Source of the DNA: Glossina fuscipes
Lineage: Eukaryota > Arthropoda > Insecta > Diptera > Glossinidae
Length of the DNA: 64,000 bases
Reading direction: 5' to 3'
NCBI RefSeq assembly: GCF_014805625.2
Contig: NW_023998432.1
Span: forward strand, 5,154,414-5,218,413
Both the position numbers and the translations under genes were made by a program. Shown piece after piece: positions 23,566 to 36,010 of this stretch (positions are counted from its first letter, which is position 1; every line of letters begins with the position of its first letter). Under the pieces are notes generated by a model, which was not told the origin of the DNA, made no database searches, and saw nothing but the letters and a program-made list of their open reading frames with translations.

Positions 23566-26500
23566 TAGCGTCTGTATATACTGAATAACTCAAGAATACT
23601 AAATATTAAAAATTTATTTTACATAGAGAATGATTAAAATCATTGAATTCAATAGCTGTGTATATTGATACTTTGCATTATTATATCATTTTCATCAATA
23701 AATGTCGCTGACCAAAATACATGCAAACACCTTTTTTTCTAGCTAATGTAGAAGGACCGTGGCTACTGGCAAAACTGGTCTCAAACACTAAATAAAAAAT
23801 ATAACACATCAGTCAATAATTCATGGGACTGCCGCTGGCTGTCGCTGTTAACAAAATATGTCTTTTGTTATTTTCAAAATAAGGAAAAAGCAGAATTTCG
23901 TGTGTGTTTTGATGGGAAGCATGCCGCTCTAACTCAGCGTTAGCTTGCAAAGTTTTGGGGCAACTCTTTAATATCGATAGGCAACGACATGTTAGTGGTT
24001 TACTTATTTTAGAGTAGGTCGTACGGACACCAATGATGGTGAACGCAACCGACACTCAAAAGACGTGGTTACTCCAGGAAATATCAAATAGGTCTTTAAA
24101 AGTAGTCTCTTTCTTGCAAAACATTAAGGCATATGTATTCGGGTTCATTGAACGAATCCTACAGGTACATTCCCCCTGCCACCCCGTGGTCAGAACTCCA
24201 CTTGAAGAGGGGCAGAAACTTCCCCAGACTTCGCCACAATAATACAGATTATATTGCACTCTTTGGTGTAGTATAGCAGTGCTTAAATTGGATATCAAAA
24301 GAAGGTGTAACGACATTCAGAGCTATTTATTGTGTAAAAAAATAAGAAAATAAAACGAAAGTATTGAATAAACAAGCATTTATATCTATATAGTTATCAA
24401 TCCTTTTTCCGTTAATTGTGTGCTGACCATTTGTCTGGTTCTTCTCATCGTCCGGTTTCTTTCCTTGATTTGTCGGATGTCCGTTAATCCATATATATAC
24501 TCATTAGTTTTTCCGCTAACTCATCTATTAGTGGTCTAACACGCACATCACCACAAACACGCACACGCTATACTTCCACACTTGCCTGTTTAGTACATCA
24601 CTTTTTTTGTGTCCCTTTTTTTATAAGAACGCTCTGGCGACTTATACACTATTCCACCTTACGATAAGTTCATTTAGTCCCCTGTTCGATAGCACTATCT
24701 CTCACTATTTGACTATAGGAATCATTCTTATTCACCTCTTGGCACAAGCCGAGGTCAAAGAAAGAAAACACACCACTTCTGTTCATTTCTAGTTTCTTTT
24801 TGTTGTGATATTTTTCTTCTCTTCTTTACTTAAATATTTTTTTTTGTCTTTATTTTGAAAAAGGAATTTTTTTGAGTAGATTTTATATTCGTTTGCAATG
24901 TACATATGGGCCTTTGATCAGCAATGTTCGATGTAAAAGGTTGAGAGATTTTAAAAATTATATTTATTAAATTTCGTTTTTACTTTTATACAGATTTAAA
25001 TTCGTATATATTTAAATGTCTTGCGTATTTTCCTTACATACACATTTTTTTAATATTATTTCCAGATTTGTACATTAATTTGTAATCAAAAAAGGTCAAA
25101 GTTTAGATCATTTGTTCTTTTTGCTTTTCTTTGTTTTTAGCATAGCATAGGTTCGCGTATAGCATATGCATGCGCAGAAACAAATTAATAATGTAGTCGG
25201 TCTCATCCACACACTCCTGTTGAGTGTTGTAACTACGCTCCGCTCTGATCAAGTAGTTTATCTACACTGACTGAAGGTTTCTTTATCCATCTGTAATTTT
25301 GTCTTGGTTTGCCTTTGAATGGCTTCATATTTGTGGATGCCTTAATCAGTATATGTAACGGAGAATAAGCATACCAATTGCTTACACAAACTACGGACGG
25401 ACTTTGTACTTTTCTTTCCTTATTTTATAATTCCTCTGTTAAACTTAAATTAATATATTTGGGGATTTACAGGGAAGGAATGCTAACGTAACTCCGTTAT
25501 TGCATGAAATCTTGCTCTTTTAGTGAATATTGCTGCATGCCAATCTTAAATAACCATTTTTCTTTTATAATATTTTCGGGTGCAAAAGGAAATAATGGGA
25601 TAATAATATTTGAGACAGTTATCAAGTGTATATTGAAATATTGGAAAAAAGTCGTGCTTTGAAAATATATGAAATAGTAATAGCCTTGGACCATTTTCAC
25701 CACATATTTTTATATAATAGGGAATTCATTGCGCATCCTTACATGCGTACAGGCGAGTGAAATAGAAAGGATTTAAAGCATATTAATTTCTATTTAAGTG
25801 GTTAATATATGAATGAATATATGAATGCAAAAGTTATCTTTTGTTAATGTTCTTGAAAATTGTCGGGCGTTTCACTGGATAATGCAGGGATATTGTAAAA
25901 AATTCGAATAAAGGGAATGAACATACGTGGAGTTGGTGTCGTTCTAAAACATTGGTGTTCGAATGTTAGTATTTAAATTAATTTTGTAAATTTAAAAATG
26001 TTGCAATGATTATGATAACCGCCGTAAATCATTCGTAAATATTTAATGGATCATTTAAGCCAATAAAAGCAAAATAGATTTTCTGAAATTTATATCCAAA
26101 TGATTTTCAACGTGGTTTTTTGGTAAAATAATAACGAGGGGAATTTTAACATGAGGAATTTCGTAATGCAATTTTGGCTTCGAATTAAAGCTGAAAACAC
26201 TCAATATGCCTTCGCTGTAACTATTTTGCAAACAAAATCGTTCATTATACGTATTTACGTATTTGTCAATACGATATACGGAGTCAACCCGTGTTTGCGC
26301 TTTCATATACCCATTAAACTCGAAAAACTTGAAAAATTAATGACAAGCTTTTTTAAGTGTTTATATATATTTCTATTTATATATATATATATATCGGCTT
26401 TGTGTAGATAACACATATGAAAAGAAAATAACAAAAATTCCATAAAATCAATGATTAGAGAGAGTTGAGGAGTCCCCTTTACAAACTTAATTTCCGTTTC

Positions 26501-28610
26501 CTCGAGAAATTTTTTCACAAATTGCTTTGTAGAAATTATTGATTTCAGCAGTGAATGATTTATAAAAGCCAGGATAAAACAAGCGGCAATGTTAGTGAGT
26601 GACACAAAGATGAGCTAAAGTAAGTCTTAATAATTTGCGATACAAAGCAACGCAGACGTACTTGCACTGAGGGCTAAGTTTCTTTATTTTAAATATCCTC
26701 TTTAAAGCTTCACCTTGAACTTTGCAGAGAAGACTGTCACGAAAAGTAAACTTAAAAAAATATGAACCTAAAAAGACTACCTAATCTTATAAGCTCCAAA
26801 ATGTTGGCAAAAACAGCAGAAACAAACAATTATTTTCCATGCTTTTCGTGTAAATTGAAATAAAATATGAAGAGAATGTAGAATTAATGAAAAAATTATA
26901 AAAAAAAATAAGAAAAGTTTGAAACAATAAACAAACACTATATAGGAAGTATTCTGCAACGGGAAATTATAAATATCAAGCAAAACCATTAAGGGAAAAA
27001 ATTAGACGATTTAAAATTAAACAATGATACATTTATTTTAAGTTATTGAACATTGGTATCGTTCTTCAATAGATATTACTAATTTTTTTCCCAAAATTCT
27101 ATGTTTAGTTTGCATACATACTTGCTTTTCTTCGTCCTTTTTACATTACTTTCTTATTCACCCATCAATGATATCATAAATATTCTGTTATACAGGCAAG
27201 AAACGCGAAAGCTAAGTCGACCGGAAAGCGTTCGAGTATCATTAACCAAAAAAGCGATCGTATCGTTGATGTGTTTCGTAATACGCTTTTATTGTATAAA
27301 GGCCTACTTTTCCAGTTGAAGACAAGCTTTTTACTTTTAAAGGTAGTTAAGCGAACCTCTCTACTCGGAGCTCTCCTTCGCGATTTACTCTGTCCCTGAT
27401 TTACATTTATCAAAAGACATAGAATTTTCGTCTTCCTATTTTCTCAAAAAATGTATCTATGTACGTATTCAACAACATAAATCGGTTTTAAATTGCTGCA
27501 AATTTTTATAAAATATATTCAGATCTTTTATTTGAGAAATAAATAAAAGAGTGCAGTTAAGTAATAAATCCATCCCCAAATTCGAACCATCTAATGTGAT
27601 ATGTAACATTTAAGGATGTATTCAACTTATCTGTACAGTGCGTAATTCGCAATAAAACTCCATAAAGAAAAATCGATCTATCGGTTTGTAGCCTTATAAA
27701 ATAAAATAGGATTCGTTTGCAAATAAGAAATATATGTTTAAAAGGCTGCGATATGAAAAACAGTTATTTTATTATTGCAATTTTAATAATTTCCAATATT
27801 AACCAAGCCAAGAGAACGCTTAAAATAAAAATTTTTGCACATCCAATTAGTTGAAAAACACCAGAAAATGGTTCTACATTAAATATTACACGTTCAATAT
27901 AATTTGCCGGAACGGATGTATTCAATATCTACCGGTATATTAAATTTGCAACATACATATCTGAAAATCAAAAAAAGAAAAGAAGTTTGTGTCAAAGTAT
28001 AAAAAAAAGATGGCAAGGATAATGCACTGTTTTATACGACATGATCTTTTCGAAAAAATCCTTTTCAATCCATTTATTTTTGTCTTATGTTGGCCCAAGA
28101 AGTTTTAATGTCAGTTCAAATTTCTACACAAGACATTCAATTGTTCCACTATCCCGACGGTAATAACACTTGCATTTGCTACTGGTACACATAAAGGTCT
28201 TATGTATACGAATTTTGATTTGGAACTGTTTATGAAGTAAATTATCTTTAATAAATAATTACTGCATTCCGGCAAGCAAAAGAAACTGGCATAAACGTTA
28301 TGATATAACCTCAGCCTTAGGTGATCAGTCTGGCGAGCGAAAATAGAAAGTTAAAAAGTAAGGAAATCGGATTAGCCTAAATACTTTATAAATTCTCTTT
28401 CCAATAAGATGGGAAATTTCAAAGAGTGTAGAGAATACAAGAACTCCACGCGAAATTGTTGATGCTGACCTGTATGACGGCAATTTGTCTCGTATCTTTG
28501 CAAAAAATGAAAAAAATTGGATTTCTCTGAGAAATATGGGAACCATTTAAAACATAGCTCGGTGCGGTGCACCTCTAAAGTAGTAGTTGTTGTCACCTCA
28601 CATTTGACAA
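23566..28610. other. No gene recognised
   Basis: AT-rich DNA. On the minus strand 24316-23813 two frames lie in the same reading frame, separated by one stop (168 codons in all); no domain recognised. A short TA run lies at 26368-26394. No splice-bounded Adar homology and no element ends were recognised. Confidence 0.4.
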
Positions 28611-28926
28611 TAATGTACTTTCAGCAACAAATTTTTCTTTACTTTGGTTGTTACTGAACTCGGTTAAAGGCATAGTTTATGCCCCATGCTTCACACGTTA
28701 AGGACGACGTGTACCACCGGTGGTTCACACGCGAATGGTTCATCTGGCGGCGAGTACCATAGGTGGCTCATATCAGCTATAGTTTTGTTAGATGGAAAAA
28801 ATTTTGTGGTTAAAAATAATTTTTTTATTGAAAAATTCAAGACCTTATTATTTTGACTTGTGACCGCTATCGGCTGTTGATGTAGCTTGATATAAATGTA
28901 AAGTAGAACTCTACATTCCATATCCT

Positions 28927-29917
28927 ATGAGGTGTAAAAACTGCCAACGCCTGGGTCATACGGCAAAAAGATGCACCAGTGCTCCATCTTGCACTAATTG
29001 TGGCCTGCCTCCACATGCTGAAAGCTGTACGCGTAGCTTCTGCGCAAATTGCAATAGCGTTAGACAAACAATGCGTACGTTTTCTACAAATGCGTGAAAT
29101 GCGTCTAAAAATCCAAACAGGAAATTACTGTACCATGGGCGAAGCGCGACGCAAGTACCGGGAAATTAATCCATCTGGAACCCAAAGAATTAACAAAAGT
29201 AATAGCTATGCTGTTGTCGCCTCGCAAATCGAGTCTAATAAGTATTTAATTCCAACTCCTTCCAACGAAAAACCTGTTCTACCATCAACCAACAATTACA
29301 TTGCCAAATCAGTTCCATTGCCCGCCAAAGATAATATTGAAAAAATCCAAACAACAGCAAATATTGAAAAAATTAAAACAACAACACGTATGCCAAAATC
29401 TAATAAACTAAATTGGCCAGAATCACCAGTTCTCAAGTCTACTCAACAAATTACAAGTTGCAATGAATCCTATCTTTCATCCCTCAATCAACCATTAATT
29501 TCAAATTATTCACGTCTGCCCACTCGTTGCACTTCAAATTTACGCAAACACCTAAGTACAGATTATTCTACTGGTAAGAACAAATTATTCACGCAAAATT
29601 CCTATAGCGACATTTTCGACGGAGACTCTGACATGTCAATTTTTAAAATTCTACAATGGAACATTAATGGACTTATTAATAATTATGATGAACTGCATAC
29701 ACTCAGAAGTGATTTTAGTCCAACCTTTATACACTGTAGAAGCTCTTTTGATCCTATTCCACCCAAATCATATATTGGATACTTCGTGAATGCTGATCAA
29801 AATTTATACTCCAAACAAGGAGTTGGTGTTTTTATAAAATCAAATATACCTCACACACGCATAAATTTAAGCTCAAACATGCAAGCCATAGCGATACAAA
29901 TAACTTTAAACAAATAA
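28927..29917 (+). pseudogene. I-type gag (zinc knuckles) running in frame into the ORF2 endonuclease
   Basis: CKNCQRLGHTAKRC is a C-x2-C-x4-H-x4-C knuckle, followed by CTNCGLPPHAESC and CANC. The region around 29055 lacks 11 nt that copy A keeps, so the frame shifts. The continuing frame (28979-29917) carries ALDKQCVRFLQMREMRLK, a low-complexity ORF1 tail, then from Met 29633 MSIFKILQWNINGLINN, the endonuclease start, with SKQGVGVFIKSN. TAA at 29915 interrupts the endonuclease, which continues as FTVLSLYIPSS. There is no stop between ORF1 and ORF2 here, unlike the two separate ORFs known for the I factor. Confidence 0.85.
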
Positions 29918-29984
29918 TTTACAGTACTTTCGCTCTATATCCCATCTTCCCAATCGTTTTCCCAACTAGAACTCTACAATTTAT

Positions 29985-30714
29985 TCTCTCTTGCCTCTCA
30001 AAGGTATTGGAAAAAATTATGGCATCTAGATTATCTTGGTTTCTTGAGTCCAAGAACCTGATAACAAAGCAACAAGTTGGTTTCAAGCGGGGTAGAGGGT
30101 GCATCGACGCTCTGTTACATATTGATTATTTTACAAGCAAAGCAATTTCCGAACGAAATCACGTAACAATTTTCTCAATTGATTTCGAAAAAGCATTTGA
30201 AAGAGTTGGTCTTCATGTTATTTTAAGACTCTTGAAATTATGGATCGTTGGACCCAAATTCTTCAACTACATCAAATCATTCATGTCGCATCGGCGGTTT
30301 AAAGTTAGAATCAACAATCATCTCACTGATTCCTTTCCATTAATGAATGGCATTCCACAAGGATCTGCTCTTTCTGTCGCGCTTTTTCAGATCGCTTTCA
30401 ATCCAATTATTAAAATTCTTTGCCTTGTACAGAGAACTGAACACTGTCTCTACGCGGATGATGTATACATTTTAACAAAAGAAAAAGATAGAACGAAGGC
30501 AATCAACATCCTCGAATCTATTGGACGAGAGATCTCCGCATGGGCAAACTCGTCAGGGTCTGAAATATCCATACAAAAATCTAAAAAAATGCACATTTGT
30601 CGAAAGCAGATTTGCGATGCAGGAAATCTACTGTTGCTTCTGGTCCTCTATTTATGGATGATGTCATGGAAAAGTTGGATCTTCAAAGATACATTGGGAG
30701 AAAAGTTAAAGTGA
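29985..30714 (+). pseudogene. I-type reverse transcriptase, longest intact piece
   Basis: LEKIMASRLSWFLESKNLIT, QQVGFKRGRGCIDALLHIDY, FSIDFEKAFERVGL (motif A), GIPQGSALSVALF (motif B) and LYADDVYILT (motif C with both catalytic Asp) are all open in one frame for 235 codons from 30007. SKKMHICRK marks the end of the palm/thumb. Frame slips at about 30620. The catalytic core is unbroken, but N- and C-terminal domains are missing, so no functional protein is expected. Not a host gene. Confidence 0.93.
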
Positions 30715-31070
30715 AAATTACAGAAGGAAATTTACAATACCATCACCAACACCACTCTTCCATTAACCCTCAATTAATTCCGCCTTTATATCCAACATAC
30801 GTTGAGAAAACCAAAATCCAAACATTTTCGAGAATTCGTCTTGATCATACAATTGCAACTCACCAATGGATCTTGGTCTTCCTCCCCAATCTGCAGTTGT
30901 GGACAAACTCTCACGCTATAATGCATATTCTCTCCGACTGCCTTAACTTTTCCTTGGCTAGAAGTACTGCATTTGGACGGATTAACCCTTTGGACATCTT
31001 AAAATCAGCTTCAGAATCGAATTTTAATTCTATACATTACTTTATTAATACTACTAAGCTCATTATCTAA
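30715..31070 (+). pseudogene. I-type ORF2 C-terminal remnant
   Basis: In a second frame, IRLDHTIATHQWILVFLPNL (normally an R.GHT..TH.....C.CG region), HAIMHILSDCLNF and NPLDILKSASESNFNSIHYF, ending at TAA. This resembles the zinc-like C-terminal tail after RNase H in I-type ORF2; its first two Cys are lost. RNase H itself is deleted. Confidence 0.72.
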
Positions 31071-31487
31071 TGTACATTTATTTAAATTAGAGCCGATAGC
31101 CTGTGTTGCTAGTGCTCAGTGTCTTTTTTTTTAGACTAAGAATTTATTTCATTAGTCTAAAATTATAATAATAATAATAATAATATTTATAAAAAAAGCA
31201 AAAGCTTTGAAAAAAAAAGATTTGTAAAATGCTATTGTTTTTCTTTTTCTTTTTGCCTAATTACTCTTCATATTTTTATTTAATAATATTTCTTGGTATC
31301 AATGCAAACACGCAGGAAATTTTATTTCCAATTTAATTTAATAATTAAATAATCGTTGTCTTTTTCCCTATACTAATTGTATAAAGTAATTAAAGTTAAC
31401 AAACATTGAATCAACATTTAAATTAACAAATTCGTTACGACACCCAATTTTGATTTGTTTTTCGTTTACAATGTTTATGCAGACAAT

Positions 31488-32600
31488 AATCTATACAGAC
31501 AATAATCATCGAACGCTTAAAATTGCATTTTCAATATTCATTACTTTCGTGGTGGAATTTAAAGAAACGTGCAGATGACACTGAATCAAACACTGTTAGA
31601 AACATATGGTCATGCTAATTCAATGATTTAAAACAGCTTCGATTTCAATGATTTAAAAGTGGCAATCTCGATGTCAACTACAAAGAACCAAAAAAGTTCG
31701 AAAATTATGAATTGTAAGAGTTATTATATGAAAGCCTAGTTCAAACTTTCAAAGAACTAGTGAAAAGCTTAGCAGTTCATGCACTCTTTCTAGACGTTTA
31801 CATGCGCTGGGAAACATCCAAAAGGAGGGGAAACGGCTATCACACGAATTGACTAAAAATGCCATTTCGAAACGTTTAAAAATTGAGGTTTTATTGCTTG
31901 CCAGGCACAAAAGAAAAGTTTTCGGTTGCGTATCGAGATTGACGATATGAGGTGGATCTACTGAGGGAATCCTAACCGCAAAATTTGCAGGTTAGGTCAA
32001 CACAGCCATCCACTTAAATGCTGAAGGGGAATATTCCTGGCCATAAAGTTTTGCTGTATATATGGTGGAATTAGCACGGTGTTTTATATTACAAGCTGCT
32101 AAAATCGAATGTTAATTCAGATGTCTACTGACGTGAGTTGAACAAATTAAACGATATATCGTTGCAAAAAGCAATAGTGGTTGACAAACGCAAAGTCACC
32201 CTCTTGTATTATAACGCTCGGCCACACGTTACAAGTGTTGTCAAGGATACATTGTTGTTGCTCGAATGGCAACTTCTGCAGCATCCAGCGTTATCACTAG
32301 ATATAGCGTTTTCTGATAACCACTTTCTCGAATCGATGCATAGCTTGGCTAACACGCGGTTTAGAAATGCTAAAGAGCAAAAATGGGTCAATGGTTGACA
32401 CGCTATCAAACCAACATCGTTCTTTAGACACCGCATCCCCATGTTGTCACAAAAATGTTGGAAAGTGTTAGAAAATGATGGAGAATAATTTGACTAATAT
32501 GTATTGTATCAATTTTTCTCAATAAGTGCATATTTCAAGTGAAAAAATCGAATCAAAATCAAATCAAAATACATGCAAGCATCTAACAAATATCTGTATT
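31488..32600 (+). mobile_element. Mariner fossil, mauritiana-type, copy 2
   Basis: The start AATCATCGAACGCTTAAAATTG (first 20 bases match copy 1 closely) and end ATACATGCAAGCA match copy 1. Between them lie transposase pieces: PKKFENYEL-like (31690), TRRLHALG-like (31790), IKVFGCVSRLT region with the first catalytic segment eroded, GHKVLLYIW-like (32040), then an open 86-codon piece (32138-32398) with RKVTLLYYNARPHVTSVVKD (second Asp replaced by Tyr-Asn), LEWQLLQHPALSLDIAFSDN (third segment) and SMHSLANTRF. Several frameshifts. Dead. Confidence 0.87.
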
Positions 32601-32807
32601 CTACGTGTCAGTATAAAAATAATAAAAAAAAAAAGAATGGAAAATTCTATATTCACGCCAACAGCTAAAATCCTATTTGATTCCGCTGCTACACAAGAAA
32701 GAAAATGTGAACAAGAAAATACTATAAATTTCAATCTCACTACATAAGTCAAAATATGAGCATATACATGCATACAGTATATCAAAATAGCTGTTACGTT
32801 TTTTTGG

Positions 32808-33160
32808 CTTTTAAGAATATTATACTCGGGCAACGTTGTACATTAGATATCTATCCTATCCCACTTCGCTTAACACATATATTCATTCATTTTCGTGATA
32901 ACACATCAAAAATTGTACATTGCCTTCACGCAAAGGCATAATTTTCATGAAAGCCATCATGTTGAAGGATGCAAAAAACATCAACCGAGGTTATCGAAGT
33001 TTAACGAAGTCTATTTACTCTTCATTGGCTTTATTATTATTTTTTTCTGTTCTCGTCATAAAAAATTAAATCAAAACTTTTGTATAGTTAAGTTTTACAA
33101 CGAATTACTTTTATGAAACGATGTTCATCATAAAATATTGTTATAAAATTCGTTTTTCTA
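32808..33160 (+). repeat. Dispersed repeat matching 3062-3700
   Basis: AGAATATTATACTCGGGCAA at 32813 parallels AGAACATTATAGTCGGGCAA at 3071. Colinear similarity follows (CACATCAAAAATTG, TTTTCATGAAAGCC, GTTCATCATAAAATA). Confidence 0.6.
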
Positions 33161-33559
33161 GGATACAGTCCGTATCACTGGACCGTGGATATTTTGTTTA
33201 AGAGAAATACACTTCAAAGTTCTTTTATTTACAATTATATTCCTTAAATGTAGGACTATTCACAAATTATTTTTGGCAATACTTTCAACTGCTCAACTTA
33301 AATATTCTTTTTCTACTGACCCTCCATTCCACAAATGTTCTAATTATATACATTTTTACAAGCATATTAATATACCTAAATTTATGGTTTTATCTTTAAT
33401 CCCAGCTTGTTTTTCCGCTAATCGTTTTCATCGGCCTGCAGCTGCATGATTCGCTGCGAATGTGCATTTGGTTTCTTTTCTCCTTAAGGAGTTTATTATT
33501 TGGGAAAATGACTTAACTGGAATGAACTAGATTTGAGATTTCCGTAACACACTCTCCAC
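33161..33559. other. No gene recognised; possible 3' flank or LTR remnant of the gypsy element
   Basis: Lies just beyond the 3' end of the minus-strand pol. No repeat of the 37 kb side was found, so an LTR cannot be shown. Confidence 0.3.
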
Positions 33560-33589
33560 TTAATCTTGTTCGTCCCGAAACGGGTCTTT

Positions 33590-34855
33590 TTAATAGGCGG
33601 TCAGTCGGTCCAGGTGTACCACTTTGAATCTAGTTCTGCCTCCGATATGTCTCCGTATTCGAAAGACCACGTCATTTATCCTTGTGGTGATTTTGTAGGG
33701 ACCCTACAGTTTTGATGACATACCTTTTTACGTAAAGATTGCACAATAACACTAAATTCCCTTCCTCATCAGCGTTAGCCCTCAGATTGTAACTTGCTTT
33801 CATCCTATCACTTTGCGTTTTATTTCGAACTTGTCGGTTGTCCAATATTACCGTTAAACTAACAACATATTCGGTCTCGGTCCTTTGGAGATTAGGGGGT
33901 GTTCCGCATTTCAAGTCTGTTGGTAGCCTCAGATTAGACCCGACAAAATCTGCGCCGGGGGTAGAGCAGTGGTGTTGCGCACTGCTGACCTGTACGCCTT
34001 TAAAAAGATTGGTATGTGTTCATCCCGATCCTGCTGATTGCCGTCGATCACTTTCCGCAGATGTTCTTAGAGCGTTCGATTAAACCCTTCGACCATTCCG
34101 TCAGACGGAGGATGCAACGGAGTCGTTCTAGTTTTATTAATGCCAAACATTTGGGAAACCTCTTTAAAGATCGGAGATTCAAAATTTCTACCTTGGTCTG
34201 AATGCAGCTCGATGGGGGTTCCAAGCCACGTAACCCAATTATTCACGAATACTTAGGCTATTGTCCTTGCTTTTTGCTTAGCTAAGGCGTATACTTCCGA
34301 CCATTTACTGAAATAATCAATGACTACCAGTACATATTTATTTCCTGCATTACTGGCTGGAAATGGTCCAGCAATATCCATTGCGATCCTTTCGAAAGGT
34401 GCACCCACGTTATACTACTGCAAGTGCCCTCGGGGCTTCTTTTTCGGGCCTTTCGATTTGCTGCATTGATCGCAGTTGCCAATCCATGCAGCTACGGAAT
34501 CCTTGATGCCTACCCAATAGAAATTTTCCTTGATCTTTTCCACGGTTTTTGTGATACCAAGGTGCCCTACGCTTGGTCCTTTGGGGTATTCCCTTATAAT
34601 ATCCTGAGTTCTCGCTTGTGGGATCACCAGTAATTTCTTAGCCCCTGAAGTATCCTCACTGTGAGGCCTTTCCACTAAGCTCAATACTCCTTTGTGATCG
34701 GACTTTCTCTTGAAATCTCTTCCCTGGTGGGACGCTCCTCCTTTTCTAAGGGCTTTGATAGTGCGTTTAAATCTTCGTCGACCATTTGGCCACTGTGCAT
34801 GTCTTCCTTCGAAAGGTTCCGTTGGTTTCCACGGTAGTCCGGCAGATGGCGACAC
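33590..34855 (-). pseudogene. Gypsy integrase
   Basis: HHCC zinc domain: GHLGITKTVEKIKENFYWVG, then NCDQCSKSKG (34540-34450). TAG interrupts after GHLQ at 34412. The catalytic core continues: MDIAGPFPASNAGNKYVLVV (first Asp), LHSDQGRNFESP (second Asp, about 34190) and SDGMVEGFNRTL (Glu, about 34100). A frame change follows, and the C-terminal part includes DNRQVRNKTQSDRMKASYNL and ends near 33615. DDE residues are all still present but in broken frames. Confidence 0.9.
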
Positions 34856-35096
34856 CTCCTTTATTCTCGTTTCTTACGCAGTGTTTGCAGTGCGAGTCGC
34901 ATAGACGTCTAGACATAGTATACGGATTGCCATGCGACTTGCCGCTCCGATGGAAAATTGAGAATTGTTAAGTTTGTAGTTTTTCGGTCCACCTGGCCAA
35001 TTGTCCTTCTGGGTTTTTAAAGTTGAGTAACCACCGCAGAGCAGCATGATCTGTCCTTAGGTGGAATAGTTGCCCATACGGATATTTGTGGAAATG

Positions 35097-35414
35097 CTAG
35101 ACAGATTGCGTTATTGCCAGCAATTCCCGTCGCGTAACACAATAATTCCTCTCTGATTTGGATAGGCACTTGCTGTAATATGCTATGACCTTTCCGTTAC
35201 CCTCAATTTGCTGGGAGAGCACACTGCCCAAGCCTTCTGTGCTTGCATCGTTTGCATCCAGTGTAAATTTTTCTCCCAGTACTGAATAAGCTAAAATGGG
35301 TGCTGCGCGTAACAGCTCTTTCAACTGCGTGAACGCGTGCTGTAGAGACTCCTCCCATATGAAGGGCCGATTTTTCTTCAAACAAAGTCCTACGAAACTT
35401 CGAATTTCATGCAA
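35097..35414 (-). pseudogene. Gypsy RNase H domain
   Basis: SLQHAFTQLKELLRAAPILA is the usual RT connection before RNase H. FTLDANDASTEGLGSVLSQQ holds the first catalytic Asp of Ty3 RNase H (normally DASD; here DAND), and KVIAYYSKCLSKSERNYCVT with RRELLAI carries the conserved Glu. Stop near 35097. Part of the pol remnant. Confidence 0.88.
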
Positions 35415-35449
35415 ATTGTTAGGTCGTGGTCATTCTTTTACTGGTCTGA

Positions 35450-36010
35450 TTTTTTCTTCATCCGTGTGAATTCCAGTCGTAGAGACCTTGTGCCCAAGAT
35501 ATGTCACTTCCTTCCCAAAGAACATTCATTTTTGTCTACTCAATTTTAAACTTGCTGCCTGTAATCGGTGAAAAAACATTTGCCAGATTCTTTAGGTGTT
35601 CCTTGAAATTTCTACCCATGACAATAATGTCAAATACACCAGGCATGTCTTCTAGTGCAGCCCTTTTAGCACGCAGTCCATTAGGCGCTCAAATGTGGCG
35701 GACTGCATAATGCAAAGGGCATAACGTAAACTAATATAAGCCGTTGCCAGCGGAAAACGCGGTCTTTTTCTTGTCATATTCAGCGACCTCCACCTGCCAG
35801 TACCCACACACCAACTCTAAGGTTGAGAACCATTGCCAACCTGACAATGTGTTTAAGGTGTGATCGATCCTAGGCAAGGGGTAGCTATTCTACGTTCAAC
35901 TTCGTATGATCCACACAAAATCTGGTAGACCAATTTTTTTTTTAACAAGAACTACTGGCAAACACCAAGGGCAATTTTATGGTTCGATAACCTTTCGCTC
36001 TTGCATATCT
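35450..36010 (-). pseudogene. Gypsy reverse transcriptase with a lost YxDD motif
   Basis: Pieces on the minus strand: PVVLVKKK (about 35955), SYPLPRIDHTLNTLSGWQWF (35880-35830), GYWQVEVAEYDKKKTAF (35800). The catalytic loop reads VFDIIVMGR around 35630, where gypsy RTs have Tyr-x-Asp-Asp before IIV; about one codon is missing, so one catalytic Asp is gone. FKEHLKNLANVF follows. Non-functional. Confidence 0.83.

Larger units (their letters stand above)
28611..31187 (+). mobile_element. I-clade non-LTR retrotransposon, degenerate copy B
   Basis: The left part (AACTCGGTTAAAGGCATAG) matches ORF1 of copy A at 4595. Zinc knuckles 28927-29075, ORF1 tail plus ORF2 endonuclease start 28979-29984, reverse transcriptase 29985-30700, C-terminal domain to 31070, then a 3' UTR whose AAGAATTTATTTCATTAG is shared with copy A, and a TAA-type tail at 31164-31184. 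Roughly half of a full element: the rest of the endonuclease and RT N-terminus are deleted at about 29985, and the RNase H region is lost near 30700. Dead copy, but better preserved than A. Confidence 0.9.
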
